Positions 49,982 through 58,308 of a stretch of DNA of 64,000 nt are shown here, piece after piece. The DNA lies in NCBI GenBank assembly GCA_035709005.1, contig DASTFB010000080.1, forward strand, positions 21,357-85,356, in the 5' to 3' direction. The DNA is from Candidatus Methylomirabilota bacterium. GTDB lineage: Bacteria; Methylomirabilota; Methylomirabilia; Rokubacteriales; CSP1-6. Numbering within the stretch: position 1 is the stretch's first letter; the number at the start of each line of letters is the position of its first letter. The position numbers and the translations under genes are program-made. The notes under the pieces were generated by a model. The model was not told the origin of the DNA. It ran no database searches and saw only the letters and a list, made by a program, of their open reading frames with translations.

Positions 49982-51304
49982 ATGACGATTCGCGAGACGT
50001 TCCTGGTCAGGCACCCGATCTCGGGGCGCCTGGCCGAGCGGGCGCGCCAGTCGATCCCGGGCGGAGTCACCCACGACATCCGTCACCTGCAGCCCTTCGC
50101 CCCCTACATCGACCGGGCCAGCGGGGCCCGCAAGTGGGACGTCGACGGCAACGAATACATCGACTACTGGATGGGTCACGGCGCGCTCTTCCTGGGCCAC
50201 TGCCACCCCGCGGTGGTCAAGGCGGTGCAAGCCCAGATGGAGCGCGGCACGCACTTCGGGGCCAGCCACGAGCTGGAGATCCGCTGGGCCGAGCTCGTCA
50301 ACCAGCTCGTGCCCTGTGCCGAGCTCACACGCTTCACCATGTCGGGCACGGAAGCGACGCACCTGGCCATGCGCGTGGCGCGCGCCTACACGGGACGTGC
50401 CCGGATCGTGAAGCTCGCGGGCCACTTCCACGGCTGGCACGACGGCGCCGTGGCCGCGGTGAACCCGCCTTACGAAGTACCGATGTCGGCCGGAGTGCCC
50501 GGCGCCACCATGGACCAGGTGGTGATCTGCCCGCCCAACGACATCAAGGCCGTCGAGACCGCGCTGGCCCGCGGCGACGTCGCCGCGGTCATCCTCGAGC
50601 CGGCGGGCGGCCAGGCCGGCACCACGCCCACGATCCCGGGCTATCTTGCCGAGCTGCGGGCCGTCACCGAACGGCACGGCGTGGTGCTCATCTTCGACGA
50701 GGTCATCACCGGGTTCCGCTATGCGCCCGGCGGCGCCCAGGAGTACTTCGGCGTCAGCCCGGACCTCACCACGCTGGCCAAGATCGTGGCCGGGGGCCTG
50801 CCGGGGGGAGCACTCGCCGGCAAGGGCGACATCATGTCGATCATGGCGTTCCGGGGCGATCCCGACTGGGACCGCAGCCAGCGGGTGGCCCACGCCGGGA
50901 CCTTCAACGCCAACCCGCTGTCGGCCGCCGCCGCCATCGCCACCCTCGAGCTCTGCGCGGACGCCTCGCTGCAGGCGCGGGCCAGCAAGGCGGGCGAGGA
51001 GCTGCGGCGGGCGCTGGCCGAGGCGATGCGCCGCGCCGGCGTGCCGGGCACCTGCTACGGCGAGGCGTCCATCTATCACGTGTCGTTCGAGGGCAAGCCC
51101 GGCCTGGCGGGCTTCGACCGGCCGCGCCGGGGCGCCCTCTACCATCTGTTGCGCTGCGCGCTGCTCAACGAGGGCGTCGACTGCTCGGCCAACCACGGCT
51201 GGGTGTCGGCCGTCCACACCGATGAGGACATCGCCCGGACGATTGCGGCCTACGCGCGCGCCTTCCGGGCGATGGCCGCCGAGCGGGTGTTCGGCGCGGC
51301 ATGA
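49982..51304 (+). CDS. Class III PLP-dependent aminotransferase (HemL-like)
   Basis: A 440-residue aminotransferase of the glutamate-1-semialdehyde aminomutase-like subgroup: 'SIPGGVTHDIRHLQPFAPYI', 'GHGALFLGHCHPAVVKAV', 'MSGTEATHLAMRVARAYTGR', 'VLIFDEVITGFR' and the PLP lysine in 'TTLAKIVAGGLPGGALAG'. The context (no heme genes; a lipoprotein downstream) and the subgroup suggest an amino-acid or amine substrate other than GSA. The stop overlaps the next ATG (ATGA). Confidence 0.85.
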   Translation: MTIRETFLVRHPISGRLAERARQSIPGGVTHDIRHLQPFAPYIDRASGARKWDVDGNEYIDYWMGHGALFLGHCHPAVVKAVQAQMERGTHFGASHELEIRWAELVNQLVPCAELTRFTMSGTEATHLAMRVARAYTGRARIVKLAGHFHGWHDGAVAAVNPPYEVPMSAGVPGATMDQVVICPPNDIKAVETALARGDVAAVILEPAGGQAGTTPTIPGYLAELRAVTERHGVVLIFDEVITGFRYAPGGAQEYFGVSPDLTTLAKIVAGGLPGGALAGKGDIMSIMAFRGDPDWDRSQRVAHAGTFNANPLSAAAAIATLELCADASLQARASKAGEELRRALAEAMRRAGVPGTCYGEASIYHVSFEGKPGLAGFDRPRRGALYHLLRCALLNEGVDCSANHGWVSAVHTDEDIARTIAAYARAFRAMAAERVFGAA

Positions 51305-51747
51305 GACGCCGCCCGGCGGCCGTCGCGGGGATCGGGCTCGCCTGGCTCGCCCTCGCCGGCGGCGGGCTGGCGGGCGGCTGCACCTACTATCCCAGCGTGG
51401 TCGACGTGGGCGGGGTCCGCCTGCGCCCCGAGGCCGGCCGCGCCGTGCGGTCGGCCAGCGGCCACGAAGCGGCCGTCTACTTCAAGCTCAACAGCACCGG
51501 CAAGTACGGCGACGCGCTCACCGGCGCGGAGTCACGGCTGGCTCGCACCACCGAGCTGCGGGGCCCCGGCGGCGACCGCATCGGCCGGGTCGAGATCGCC
51601 GGGGCCACCGTCGTGAGCTTCGAGCGTGGCGGCCCCCACATCGCGCTGGCCAACTTCACCCGCACGCTGACGCCGGGCGAGGTCATCATCGTCACGCTGC
51701 ACTTCGAGAAGTCCGGCCCGCTGGGGCTCGTCACCGTCGTCGAGTAG
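51301..51747 (+). CDS. PCu(A)C-like lipoprotein with degenerate copper site
   Basis: A 148-residue lipoprotein: signal ending in the lipobox 'LAGGC' with Cys27 as lipidation site and Thr at +2. The mature domain follows the PCu(A)C copper chaperone plan ('EAAVYFKLNSTGKYGDALTGAES', 'GGPHIALANFTRTLTPGEVIIVTLHFEKSG'). The family copper ligands H..M..HxM are mostly missing: the first His position reads R in 'TELRG', the middle Met is absent, and the last pair is HIA instead of HxM. Copper binding is doubtful; it may be a structural derivative. It overlaps the aminotransferase stop. Confidence 0.7.
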   Translation: MRRRPAAVAGIGLAWLALAGGGLAGGCTYYPSVVDVGGVRLRPEAGRAVRSASGHEAAVYFKLNSTGKYGDALTGAESRLARTTELRGPGGDRIGRVEIAGATVVSFERGGPHIALANFTRTLTPGEVIIVTLHFEKSGPLGLVTVVE

Positions 51748-51778
51748 CTGGCCCCGTGGTATCCTTTCTGCTCCTGGT

Positions 51779-51854
<76 letters not shown>

Positions 51855-52045
51855 GATTTTCAGCCACTTGCCGAATGCCCTGTCAGCTGCGGTTACCGAA
51901 GTTTCACCAGAGCTGTCACTGAACCTGGCGTTGGGACGCTGACCCTGGAGAGCGGAGGCTCTCCCGACAAAGAGGATCCGCGGCCGCGGACAGAGACGCG
52001 CAGGCGACGCCCGCGCCGAAGGCCCGCACGGGAGAGGTCCCGACG

Positions 52046-52440
52046 TCAGGTGTTCGCGCCCGGCTCCGCTCCGGGCTTGTCGCGGAGGCCCTTGAGATAG
52101 GGCAAGAGCTCCTCGTGCACGAACGAGAACATGGCGCCGAGCGTGGCGTTGCCCAGGAGCTGGCGCTTCGGTCCTTCGGGCGCGGCCCAATCCTGCCAGC
52201 GGAACCCGGGCTCCAGTGACGGCGTGAACTCCGCCCCCACCGCCTCAGCCGCCTCGGCCTCACACGTCTCGCGCTCGTCCAGGATGCGCAAGAACAGGAT
52301 CCACGTCAGCTCGGGAACGTACTGGAGCGCGCCGGCGCAATTCGACCGCCGCATGATGTCGCAGATCGACTTGACGGCCGCGTTCACCGACTGCTGGCTG
52401 GCCAGCCGCTTGCCGTTGCCATTCGTGGCGTCACGCCGGG
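52046..52440 (-). pseudogene. Truncated type I restriction-modification methylase subunit (hsdM N-terminal remnant)
   Basis: Minus-strand reading after the fic stop gives 'SVNAAVKSICDIMRRSNCAG', 'LQYVPELTWILFLRILDERE', 'FRWQDWAAPEGPKRQLLGNATLGAMFSFV' and 'LLPYLKGLRDKPG', the helical N-terminal domain of HsdM. It then stops ('AEPGANT') after roughly 115-130 residues, where a full HsdM has about 500. A GTG at 52387 is the only plausible start and lacks a Shine-Dalgarno. No methylase catalytic motif, hsdS or hsdR is present. The truncation point is about 190 bp from the tRNA-Phe 3' end; that 190-bp stretch holds no recognisable gene. Confidence 0.75.
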
Positions 52441-52443
52441 CTA

Positions 52444-53619
52444 TCAGTTCTCCCCATCGTCGAGCCGGGCCGGCTCTTCCAGGAGCTTGAGCAACGCCGT
52501 GGCGCAGTAGACGCGGTCGCGCTTGGCCTCGTTGACCTGGCGCATGATGTTGAGCGTCTCGAGCTTCACAACCGCGCGCTGTGCAGTCGTGAAGGCCACC
52601 TTCAGGCGCTCGGCAGCGCGACGTGTCGTCCAGTATGGGTTCTCGGCGAGCAGGTCTACCAGTCGTACGGCTGCCGGCAGCCCCGCGCTCACCGCTTTGT
52701 CGCGCCACTTTTCGAGAAGGGCATTGATCCGTATGGCCCGGGAGAGGGCGTCGGTCGATTGCGTGGCGACTCCCCGCAGGAAGTATCCGAGCCACGCCTC
52801 CCACTCGCCCCGCTCGTGCACGCCCTGGAGCCGCGCGTAGTAGGCCTGCCGATTGGCCTCGAAGAAGGCGCTGAGGTACAGCAGCGGCGCCGGCAGCACC
52901 TTCCGCTCGATGAGGAACAGTGTGATGAGGAGCCGCCCCACCCGGCCGTTACCGTCCACAAACGGGTGGATGGCCTCGAACTGGTAGTGGACGAGCCCCG
53001 CCTGGACGAGAGGCGGCAGCGAACGGTCGTGCAGAAACTTCTCCCACGCATCGAGACACGGCAGCACCTGGTCGGGCGGCGGCGGAACATAGATGGCCGC
53101 CTCGATGCCGACTCCGGGCGAGCCGATCCAGTTCTGCACGTCGCGGAAATAGCCGGGCCGCCCCCGGTCGCCCCGGGCGCCGGCCATCAACTTGCTGTGC
53201 AACTCGCGCACGACACGAAGGGAGAGCGGCAGGCTGCTCAGTCGGGCAATCCCATGCTCGAGGGCCACCACGTAGTTGGCTACCTCGCGGAGGTCGTCCG
53301 GGCTGCGATCCACCGCCATCCCGGCCTCTGCGGCGAGCAATTCTCCCAGCGTTGCCTGAGTACCCTCGATCTTGCTGGACAGCACCGCCTCCCGGCGTAT
53401 GAAGGGCCGGATCAGCAGGTGCGGATTGGGCAGCCGACCTCCCTCTCCGGCCAGTCGCCCGATGAGTCGATCGGCGTCGGAGAGCGCTCCCACAAGGGCC
53501 GGTGTCCAGGTGATCCGAGGCGGCAGCGGGTCCGGCACATGGGGTCGCCCTCTACCGGGCAATTGGCCCGCGCGCCCTGGAGCCGCCATCCGCGTCAGGC
53601 CGCGCGTTATTTTCGCCAC
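52444..53619 (-). CDS. Fic-domain AMPylase-like protein with N-terminal inhibitory motif
   Basis: A 391-residue Fic protein, an enzyme class that usually transfers AMP to target hydroxyls. The catalytic motif HPFVDGNGRVGR (residues 218-229) is intact. The N-terminal inhibitory helix motif S-x-x-x-E-G is present as 'SSKIEG' (residues 81-86), so activity is probably self-restrained. The C-terminal third is a winged-helix-like domain ('AAERLKVAFTTAQRAVVKLETL'). Such proteins often lie inside type I R-M operons, consistent with the hsdM remnant directly downstream. Confidence 0.92.
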   Translation of the reverse strand: MAKITRGLTRMAAPGRAGQLPGRGRPHVPDPLPPRITWTPALVGALSDADRLIGRLAGEGGRLPNPHLLIRPFIRREAVLSSKIEGTQATLGELLAAEAGMAVDRSPDDLREVANYVVALEHGIARLSSLPLSLRVVRELHSKLMAGARGDRGRPGYFRDVQNWIGSPGVGIEAAIYVPPPPDQVLPCLDAWEKFLHDRSLPPLVQAGLVHYQFEAIHPFVDGNGRVGRLLITLFLIERKVLPAPLLYLSAFFEANRQAYYARLQGVHERGEWEAWLGYFLRGVATQSTDALSRAIRINALLEKWRDKAVSAGLPAAVRLVDLLAENPYWTTRRAAERLKVAFTTAQRAVVKLETLNIMRQVNEAKRDRVYCATALLKLLEEPARLDDGEN

Positions 53620-53794
53620 CGCAAACAGCCCCGAGCTCTATTTTCGACCATGGCCAGAACCGATAATATCAGTTCGGGCGCCTTGAGGAGGCTTCTTCAA
53701 AGTTCTCCGTCGAAGGCTCGGCGCAGCAGTGCTGCCGGCAGCGCTCGATAGCGCGGAACCGCTGTTGGACATCGCTCAATGTTCGGTCGGTTGA

Positions 53795-54634
53795 TTACTT
53801 GATGCCGGCGCGCATGAAGCTCTGGACGAACTGCCGCTGGAAGAGCAGGAAGGCCACCAGGAGCGGGGCCACCGACAGCAGCGTGCCCGCCGAGATGACG
53901 GCCCACGAGACGCCCGTTTCGGGGGCCGCGAAGATGCCGAGCCCGACCGTGATGGGGCGGGTCTCCACCGAGTTGGTGACGACCAGGGGCCAGAGGAAGT
54001 TGTTCCAGTGGTACGAGACCGAGACCAGGCCGTAGGCGAGATACGTCGGCCGGGCCAGCGGCACGTAGACCGAGAGGAGCACTCGGAGCACGCCGGCCCC
54101 CTCCACTTGCGCCGCCTCCTCGAGGTCGCGCGGCACCTGCTTGAAGGTCTGGCGCAGCAAGAAGATGCCGAAGGCCGAGGCCATGTAGGGTAGGCCGATG
54201 GCGGGGACGGTATCCACGAGATCCAGGCGGCTCAGCGTCGTGTAGTTCTCGACCAGGAGCACCTCGGGCACGATGAGGATCTGGACGAGCACCAGGGCAA
54301 AGGCCAGGTCGCGTCCTGGGAAGGCAAAGCGCGCGAAAGCGTAGGCGGCGAGCGTGCAGAGCACGAACTGGGCGGCCAGCACCATGGTCACCAGGAGGAC
54401 AGTGTTCACGATGTACCGCGCGAAGGGCGCCACCGCCCACGCCCGCTGGAAGTTCCCGAGCGTCAGCGGCGCCGTGAGGTCGAACCGCGTCGCATACTCC
54501 GGCGGATGAAACGCCGCCCACACCGCGTACGCCAGCGGCAGGATCCACAGCACCGCGAGCAGCAGCGCCGCCGCGTTCTCCAACCACTGCCCCCGCGGCG
54601 CCGGCCCCGCGATCCCATCGGCCTCTGCCCTCAC
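53795..54634 (-). CDS. Sugar ABC transporter permease (MalG/UgpE type)
   Basis: A 279-residue inner-membrane permease with six predicted helices and the EAA loop 'EEAAQVEGAGVLRVLLSVYVPLARP', which docks the ATPase. It belongs to the CUT1 group ('FRRVFLPLMRPA-like' loops; 'ALLLAVLWILPLAYAVWAAFHPP' N-terminus). It is the last gene of the transporter set. A REP-like element separates it from the partner permease. Confidence 0.9.
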   Translation of the reverse strand: MRAEADGIAGPAPRGQWLENAAALLLAVLWILPLAYAVWAAFHPPEYATRFDLTAPLTLGNFQRAWAVAPFARYIVNTVLLVTMVLAAQFVLCTLAAYAFARFAFPGRDLAFALVLVQILIVPEVLLVENYTTLSRLDLVDTVPAIGLPYMASAFGIFLLRQTFKQVPRDLEEAAQVEGAGVLRVLLSVYVPLARPTYLAYGLVSVSYHWNNFLWPLVVTNSVETRPITVGLGIFAAPETGVSWAVISAGTLLSVAPLLVAFLLFQRQFVQSFMRAGIK

Positions 54635-54684
54635 GCGATATCACCCCCGTTCCGAGCGCCGGCTCCGCCGGCGCAATCCTTTCT

Positions 54685-54741
54685 GGGGGAGGTTCGGAGG
54701 GGGCCGGCCGAGGCCCCCTTCGATGAAAGCCTCCCTCCGAG
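54685..54741 (+). repeat. REP-like palindromic element, copy B
   Basis: Reads GGGGGAGGTTCGGAGGGGGC, then CGGCCGAGG, CCCCCTTC, and CCTCCCTCCGAG. It lies between the two permease genes and shares both ends with copy A (22580-22649, inverted). A short hairpin, GCGCCGGC/GCCGGCGC, precedes it near 54657-54674. Its position suggests a role in mRNA stability or simple dispersal. Confidence 0.55.
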
Positions 54742-54742
54742 G

Positions 54743-55633
54743 CTATCGATAGTGCACGCGTCGCTCGATCAGCCCGAACTGGGCGATGGCCAGCACGGCC
54801 AGGATGGCCAGCAGCAGCACGGTGAGGGTGGCCGCGTAGGCCCAGTCGTTGTAGCCGAAGGCCACTTCGTAGAGGTAGTAGAGGAGGAGGTTCGAGGCGT
54901 TGTCCGGCCCGCCCTTGGTCAGGATGAAGAGCTGGTCGACCAGCTTGAAGGAGTTGATGGTGGCGTTCACCAGCACGAACAGCGTCGTGGGCATCAGGAG
55001 CGGCAGCGTCACTCGACGGAAGAAGGTCCACCGGGGCGTGCCTTCGATGGCGGCGGCCTCCTTGAGATCAGGCGGCAAGTGCTGGAGCGCGGCCAGATAG
55101 AAGATCGAGAAGAAGCCCGCCTCCTTCCACACCGTCATCACGATCAGGCACCCCATCACCGTGCTGGGGTCGCCGAGCCAGTTGTGATGCGCGGCGCCGA
55201 AGAGCGCGCGCACCTGGTCCAGCAGGCCGAACTGCGGGGTATAGAAGAAGAGCCAGATGTTGGCCACGGCGACCATCGGCAGGATGGTCGGCGTGAAGTA
55301 GGCGAGCCGCACCAGCGCGCGGGCGGGCAGGCGGCGATCGATCCAGGTGGCCATCAGGAGGGCCAGCACAATGCTGGCCGGGATCGTCCCCAGCGCGAAG
55401 ACGACGTTGTTGCCCATGACGCGCCAGAAGATGGGGTCGGCGGCCATGAACCCGTAGTTCTCGAGGCCGACGAAGACGGCAGGCTGGCCGCCCCGCGGCG
55501 TCGACCGGACGCTGTCGACGAGGCTGGCCAGGATGGGGTAGTGCGTGAAGGTGGCGAGGAGCACGGCGGCCGGCAGCAGGAGTAGCCAGCCGTGGACGGC
55601 GTCGAGCCGGCGGCCGCCAAGCAATCGCCTCAC
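54743..55633 (-). CDS. Sugar ABC transporter permease (MalF/UgpA type)
   Basis: A 296-residue permease with six hydrophobic helices, 'HGWLLLLPAAVLLATFTHYPILASLVDS' at the N-terminus and the EAA motif 'KEAAAIEGTPRWTFFRRVTLPLLMP'. It pairs with the MalG-type subunit to form the translocation path. It starts 4 nt after the binding-protein stop. Confidence 0.92.
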   Translation of the reverse strand: MRRLLGGRRLDAVHGWLLLLPAAVLLATFTHYPILASLVDSVRSTPRGGQPAVFVGLENYGFMAADPIFWRVMGNNVVFALGTIPASIVLALLMATWIDRRLPARALVRLAYFTPTILPMVAVANIWLFFYTPQFGLLDQVRALFGAAHHNWLGDPSTVMGCLIVMTVWKEAGFFSIFYLAALQHLPPDLKEAAAIEGTPRWTFFRRVTLPLLMPTTLFVLVNATINSFKLVDQLFILTKGGPDNASNLLLYYLYEVAFGYNDWAYAATLTVLLLAILAVLAIAQFGLIERRVHYR

Positions 55634-55637
55634 GGCT

Positions 55638-56924
55638 TTATCGGCGATAGCGGCTCAGGATGCGCTCGGCGCCGGCCTGAGCCTCGGCCAGCGCGGCCTT
55701 CGGCTCCTTGCCGCCGGTGAGGGCGGCCTGGATGGCGTCGTCGAGGAGTTTCTTGACGCGCGCGTTCTCGTGCACGGCCAGCTCGGCCACCGCGTGCTGG
55801 AGCTGGTCGCGGGCCACGGCGGCGGCGGGGAACTCGGCCGCGTACTTCTTGAGGGCGGGCGTGTCGTAGGCCGCCCGGGTCACACCCATGTAGCCGGTCT
55901 CGATGGACCAGCGCGCGGCCTGCTCGGGCGCCGTCATCCACTTGATGAAGGCCACCGCCGCCTTGCGCTCCTCCGGGGAGGCCTTCTTGAAGACGTAGAA
56001 GTTGCCGCCGCCGGTGGGGCTGCCCCGCATCTTGGAAGCCGGCAGCATGGCCACGCCGAAGTCGAACTTGGCCCCGGTGCGGACCGGCGTGAGGTTGCCC
56101 GTCGTGTGCCACATCATCGCGGTCTTGCCCTGGAGGAAGGCCTCGCGCAGCGTGCCCCACTCCACCGTGCCCTTCGGCATCACCCCGTGCGTGCCGCCCA
56201 GGTCGCGCCAGAAGGCGAGGGCCTCGACCACCGCCGGCTTGTCGAAGAAGGTGCGGTTGCCGTCCTGGTTCATCAGAACCTCGCCGTTCTGGCGAGCCAG
56301 GGCCTGGAACATCCAGTAGGGATAGCCGGTGGACGGGATCATGAGCCCGTAGCGCGTGACGTTGCCCGAGGCGCCCTTCTGGACCAGGCGCTTGGCCATC
56401 TCCACCATCTCGCCCCACGTGGCCGGCGGCTTGTTGGGGTCGAGCCCGGCCTGCTTGAAGGCGTCCTTGTTCCAGTAGAGGACGATGGTCGAGCGCTGGA
56501 ACGGGATGCCCCAGGTCTTGCCCTTGGTGCGGCTGTTCTCCATCAGCCCCGGATAGAAGGACTCGAGCCACGGCTTGTCGGCGGCGGTCACGAGGTCGTC
56601 GAACGGCACGATGACGTCCTGGTCGATCAGCTCGAAGAGATCGATGGAGAAGAGCACCGAGAGCTGCACCGGATTGCCGGCCTTGAGCGCGGCCAGCGCC
56701 TTGTTGCGCGTGTCGTCGTAGTTGCCGGCGTAGACGGCGGTGACCTTGATGGCGGGATGCCCCTTCTCGAACTCGGCGATCATGCTGTCGATGAGCTTGG
56801 GGATCGGGCCCCCGACGGCGATCGGGTAGTACATGGTGAGCTCGGTGGCCGCGCGCGCCGGCAGGGCGAAGAGCCCGACGGCCAGCAGCGCGGCCGTGAT
56901 GCGACGGACTGACAGGCTGAACAT
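55638..56924 (-). CDS. Extracellular solute-binding protein (family 1, UgpB-like)
   Basis: A 428-residue periplasmic binding protein with a signal peptide ('MFSLSVRRITAALLAVGLFALPARA'), followed by 'TELTMYYPIAVGGPIPKLIDSMIAEFEKGHP'. The pattern ('IPFQRSTIVLYWNKDAFKQAGLDP', 'GKTAMMWHTTGNL') resembles glycerol-3-phosphate or oligosaccharide-binding members. The exact ligand is unknown. It heads the permease operon. Confidence 0.92.
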   Translation of the reverse strand: MFSLSVRRITAALLAVGLFALPARAATELTMYYPIAVGGPIPKLIDSMIAEFEKGHPAIKVTAVYAGNYDDTRNKALAALKAGNPVQLSVLFSIDLFELIDQDVIVPFDDLVTAADKPWLESFYPGLMENSRTKGKTWGIPFQRSTIVLYWNKDAFKQAGLDPNKPPATWGEMVEMAKRLVQKGASGNVTRYGLMIPSTGYPYWMFQALARQNGEVLMNQDGNRTFFDKPAVVEALAFWRDLGGTHGVMPKGTVEWGTLREAFLQGKTAMMWHTTGNLTPVRTGAKFDFGVAMLPASKMRGSPTGGGNFYVFKKASPEERKAAVAFIKWMTAPEQAARWSIETGYMGVTRAAYDTPALKKYAAEFPAAAVARDQLQHAVAELAVHENARVKKLLDDAIQAALTGGKEPKAALAEAQAGAERILSRYRR

Positions 56925-57008
56925 GATCGATCCTCCCCGGGCCGGCCGCGGCCGGCCTCGCGTACGTTGGAGCGGCCCGATCTTAGCCGATGACGATGGC
57001 CGGCGGGA

Positions 57009-58061
57009 TTACGGAATGGTGTCGTGGCGGCGGCCCGTCGCCGCGTCGAACAGGTGCACGGCCGCCGGGTCCCAGCCCAGGCCCACGGCGGCGCCCGGCT
57101 CGATAGTCACCCGGCCGGGGGCGCGGACGGCCACGGTCTCCTCGCCCACCGTGCACTTGAGGATAGTGTCGGCGCCCAGGTACTCGCCGTCCACGACCCG
57201 CGCCGGCACCCCGCGGCCGTCGACGCGGATGTCTTCGGGGCGCAGGCCCAGCAGGAGCCCGTCGCCGGGCCGCGGCAGCACCGCCGGCCCGTCGGCGCCG
57301 CGCACCACCGCGCCGCCGGGGCCGTCGGCCAGACGCAGCACGTTCATGGGCGGGGTGCCGATGAAGCGCGCCACGAACACGCTGGCCGGACGCGCGTAGA
57401 GGGCGTCCGGCGGTGCGTCCTGCTCGATGCGCCCCTCGCGGAGAAGCACGATGCGGTCGGCCATGCTCATGGCCTCCACCTGATCGTGGGTGACGTACAC
57501 CATGGTAATGCCGAGCGCCCGCTGGAGCGCGCGGATCTCCCGCCGCATGTCCTGGCGGAGCTGGGCGTCCAGGTTGGACAGGGGCTCGTCCATGAGGCAG
57601 ACGGGCGTCTCGGCCACGATGGCGCGCCCGAGCGCCACGCGCTGCTGCTGGCCGCCGGAGAGCTGGCCGGGCTTGCGGTCGAGGAGGTGGCCGATGCCCA
57701 GCAGCTCGGCCACGCGGCCCAGCCGCCGCGCGCGCTCGGCGGCCGGCACGCGCCGCACCTTGAGGCCGAAGACGATGTTCTCCCGCACGTTGAGATGGGG
57801 GAACAGCGCGTAGGACTGGAACACCATGGCCAGGCGGCGGGCCGCCGGCGGCAGGTCGGTGACGTCCACACCGCCGATCCAGATGCGGCCCTCGGTCACC
57901 CGCTCGAGGCCGGCGATGAGCCGGAGCGTCGTGGACTTGCCGCACCCCGACGGGCCGAGCAGCACCAGCAGGCCGCCGGCTTCAGCCGTGAGGCTCACGC
58001 CGTCTACGGCGCGCACCGCGCCCCAGAGCTTGCTGACGCCGCTCAGGCGGATCTCGGACAT
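57009..58061 (-). CDS. Sugar ABC transporter ATP-binding protein (MalK/UgpC type)
   Basis: A 350-residue ATPase with Walker A 'GPSGCGKSTTLRLIAG', Q-loop 'VFQSYALFPHLNV', signature 'LSGGQQQRVALGRAI', Walker B 'VCLMDEPLSNLDAQL' and H-loop 'VTHDQVEAMSMADRIVLLR', plus the C-terminal TOBE domain of MalK-like proteins ('LGLRPEDIRVDG'). It powers the two permeases and is read in the same direction, upstream of the binding-protein gene by about 85 bp. Confidence 0.95.
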   Translation of the reverse strand: MSEIRLSGVSKLWGAVRAVDGVSLTAEAGGLLVLLGPSGCGKSTTLRLIAGLERVTEGRIWIGGVDVTDLPPAARRLAMVFQSYALFPHLNVRENIVFGLKVRRVPAAERARRLGRVAELLGIGHLLDRKPGQLSGGQQQRVALGRAIVAETPVCLMDEPLSNLDAQLRQDMRREIRALQRALGITMVYVTHDQVEAMSMADRIVLLREGRIEQDAPPDALYARPASVFVARFIGTPPMNVLRLADGPGGAVVRGADGPAVLPRPGDGLLLGLRPEDIRVDGRGVPARVVDGEYLGADTILKCTVGEETVAVRAPGRVTIEPGAAVGLGWDPAAVHLFDAATGRRHDTIP

Positions 58062-58134
58062 ACGGGCGAAATGATAATGCTACACTGCGGGCCCTCTGGC
58101 ACCTCCTTCGGCTCCGGAGGAGGCGACCGCGCCC

Positions 58135-58251
58135 CTCGACGCCTGCCGGGCGTCCCGGAACGCGGACCTGGCCGACCTGGTCGACCTGGCGCTGTACACC
58201 GGGCTCCGTCGCGGGGAGGCGCTTGGCCTGACCTGGGAGCGCGTGGACCGC
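58135..58251 (+). pseudogene. Tyrosine recombinase (phage-type integrase) remnant
   Basis: In the frame that later becomes the amidase frame the sequence reads 'LDACRASRNADLADLVDLAL', then 'YTGLRRGEALGLTWERVDR'. This is the box I region of tyrosine integrases, with its catalytic Arg in 'GLRRGE'. There is nothing integrase-like before or after: a TAA at 58075 bounds it upstream and no box II follows. It is a scrap of about 39 codons, evidence of past mobile DNA. Confidence 0.7.
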
Positions 58252-58308
58252 CATCGACCCGATGACCCGGCTAGATGTGAGGCTCTCGAAGCCCTCAAGG
58301 AGACTGTC

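Noticed and set aside
48080..51217. 1045-codon open frame on the minus strand
   Set aside because: It lies antisense to treZ and the aminotransferase, both with full family motifs; its translation is low-complexity and matches no domain. High GC content makes such shadows common.
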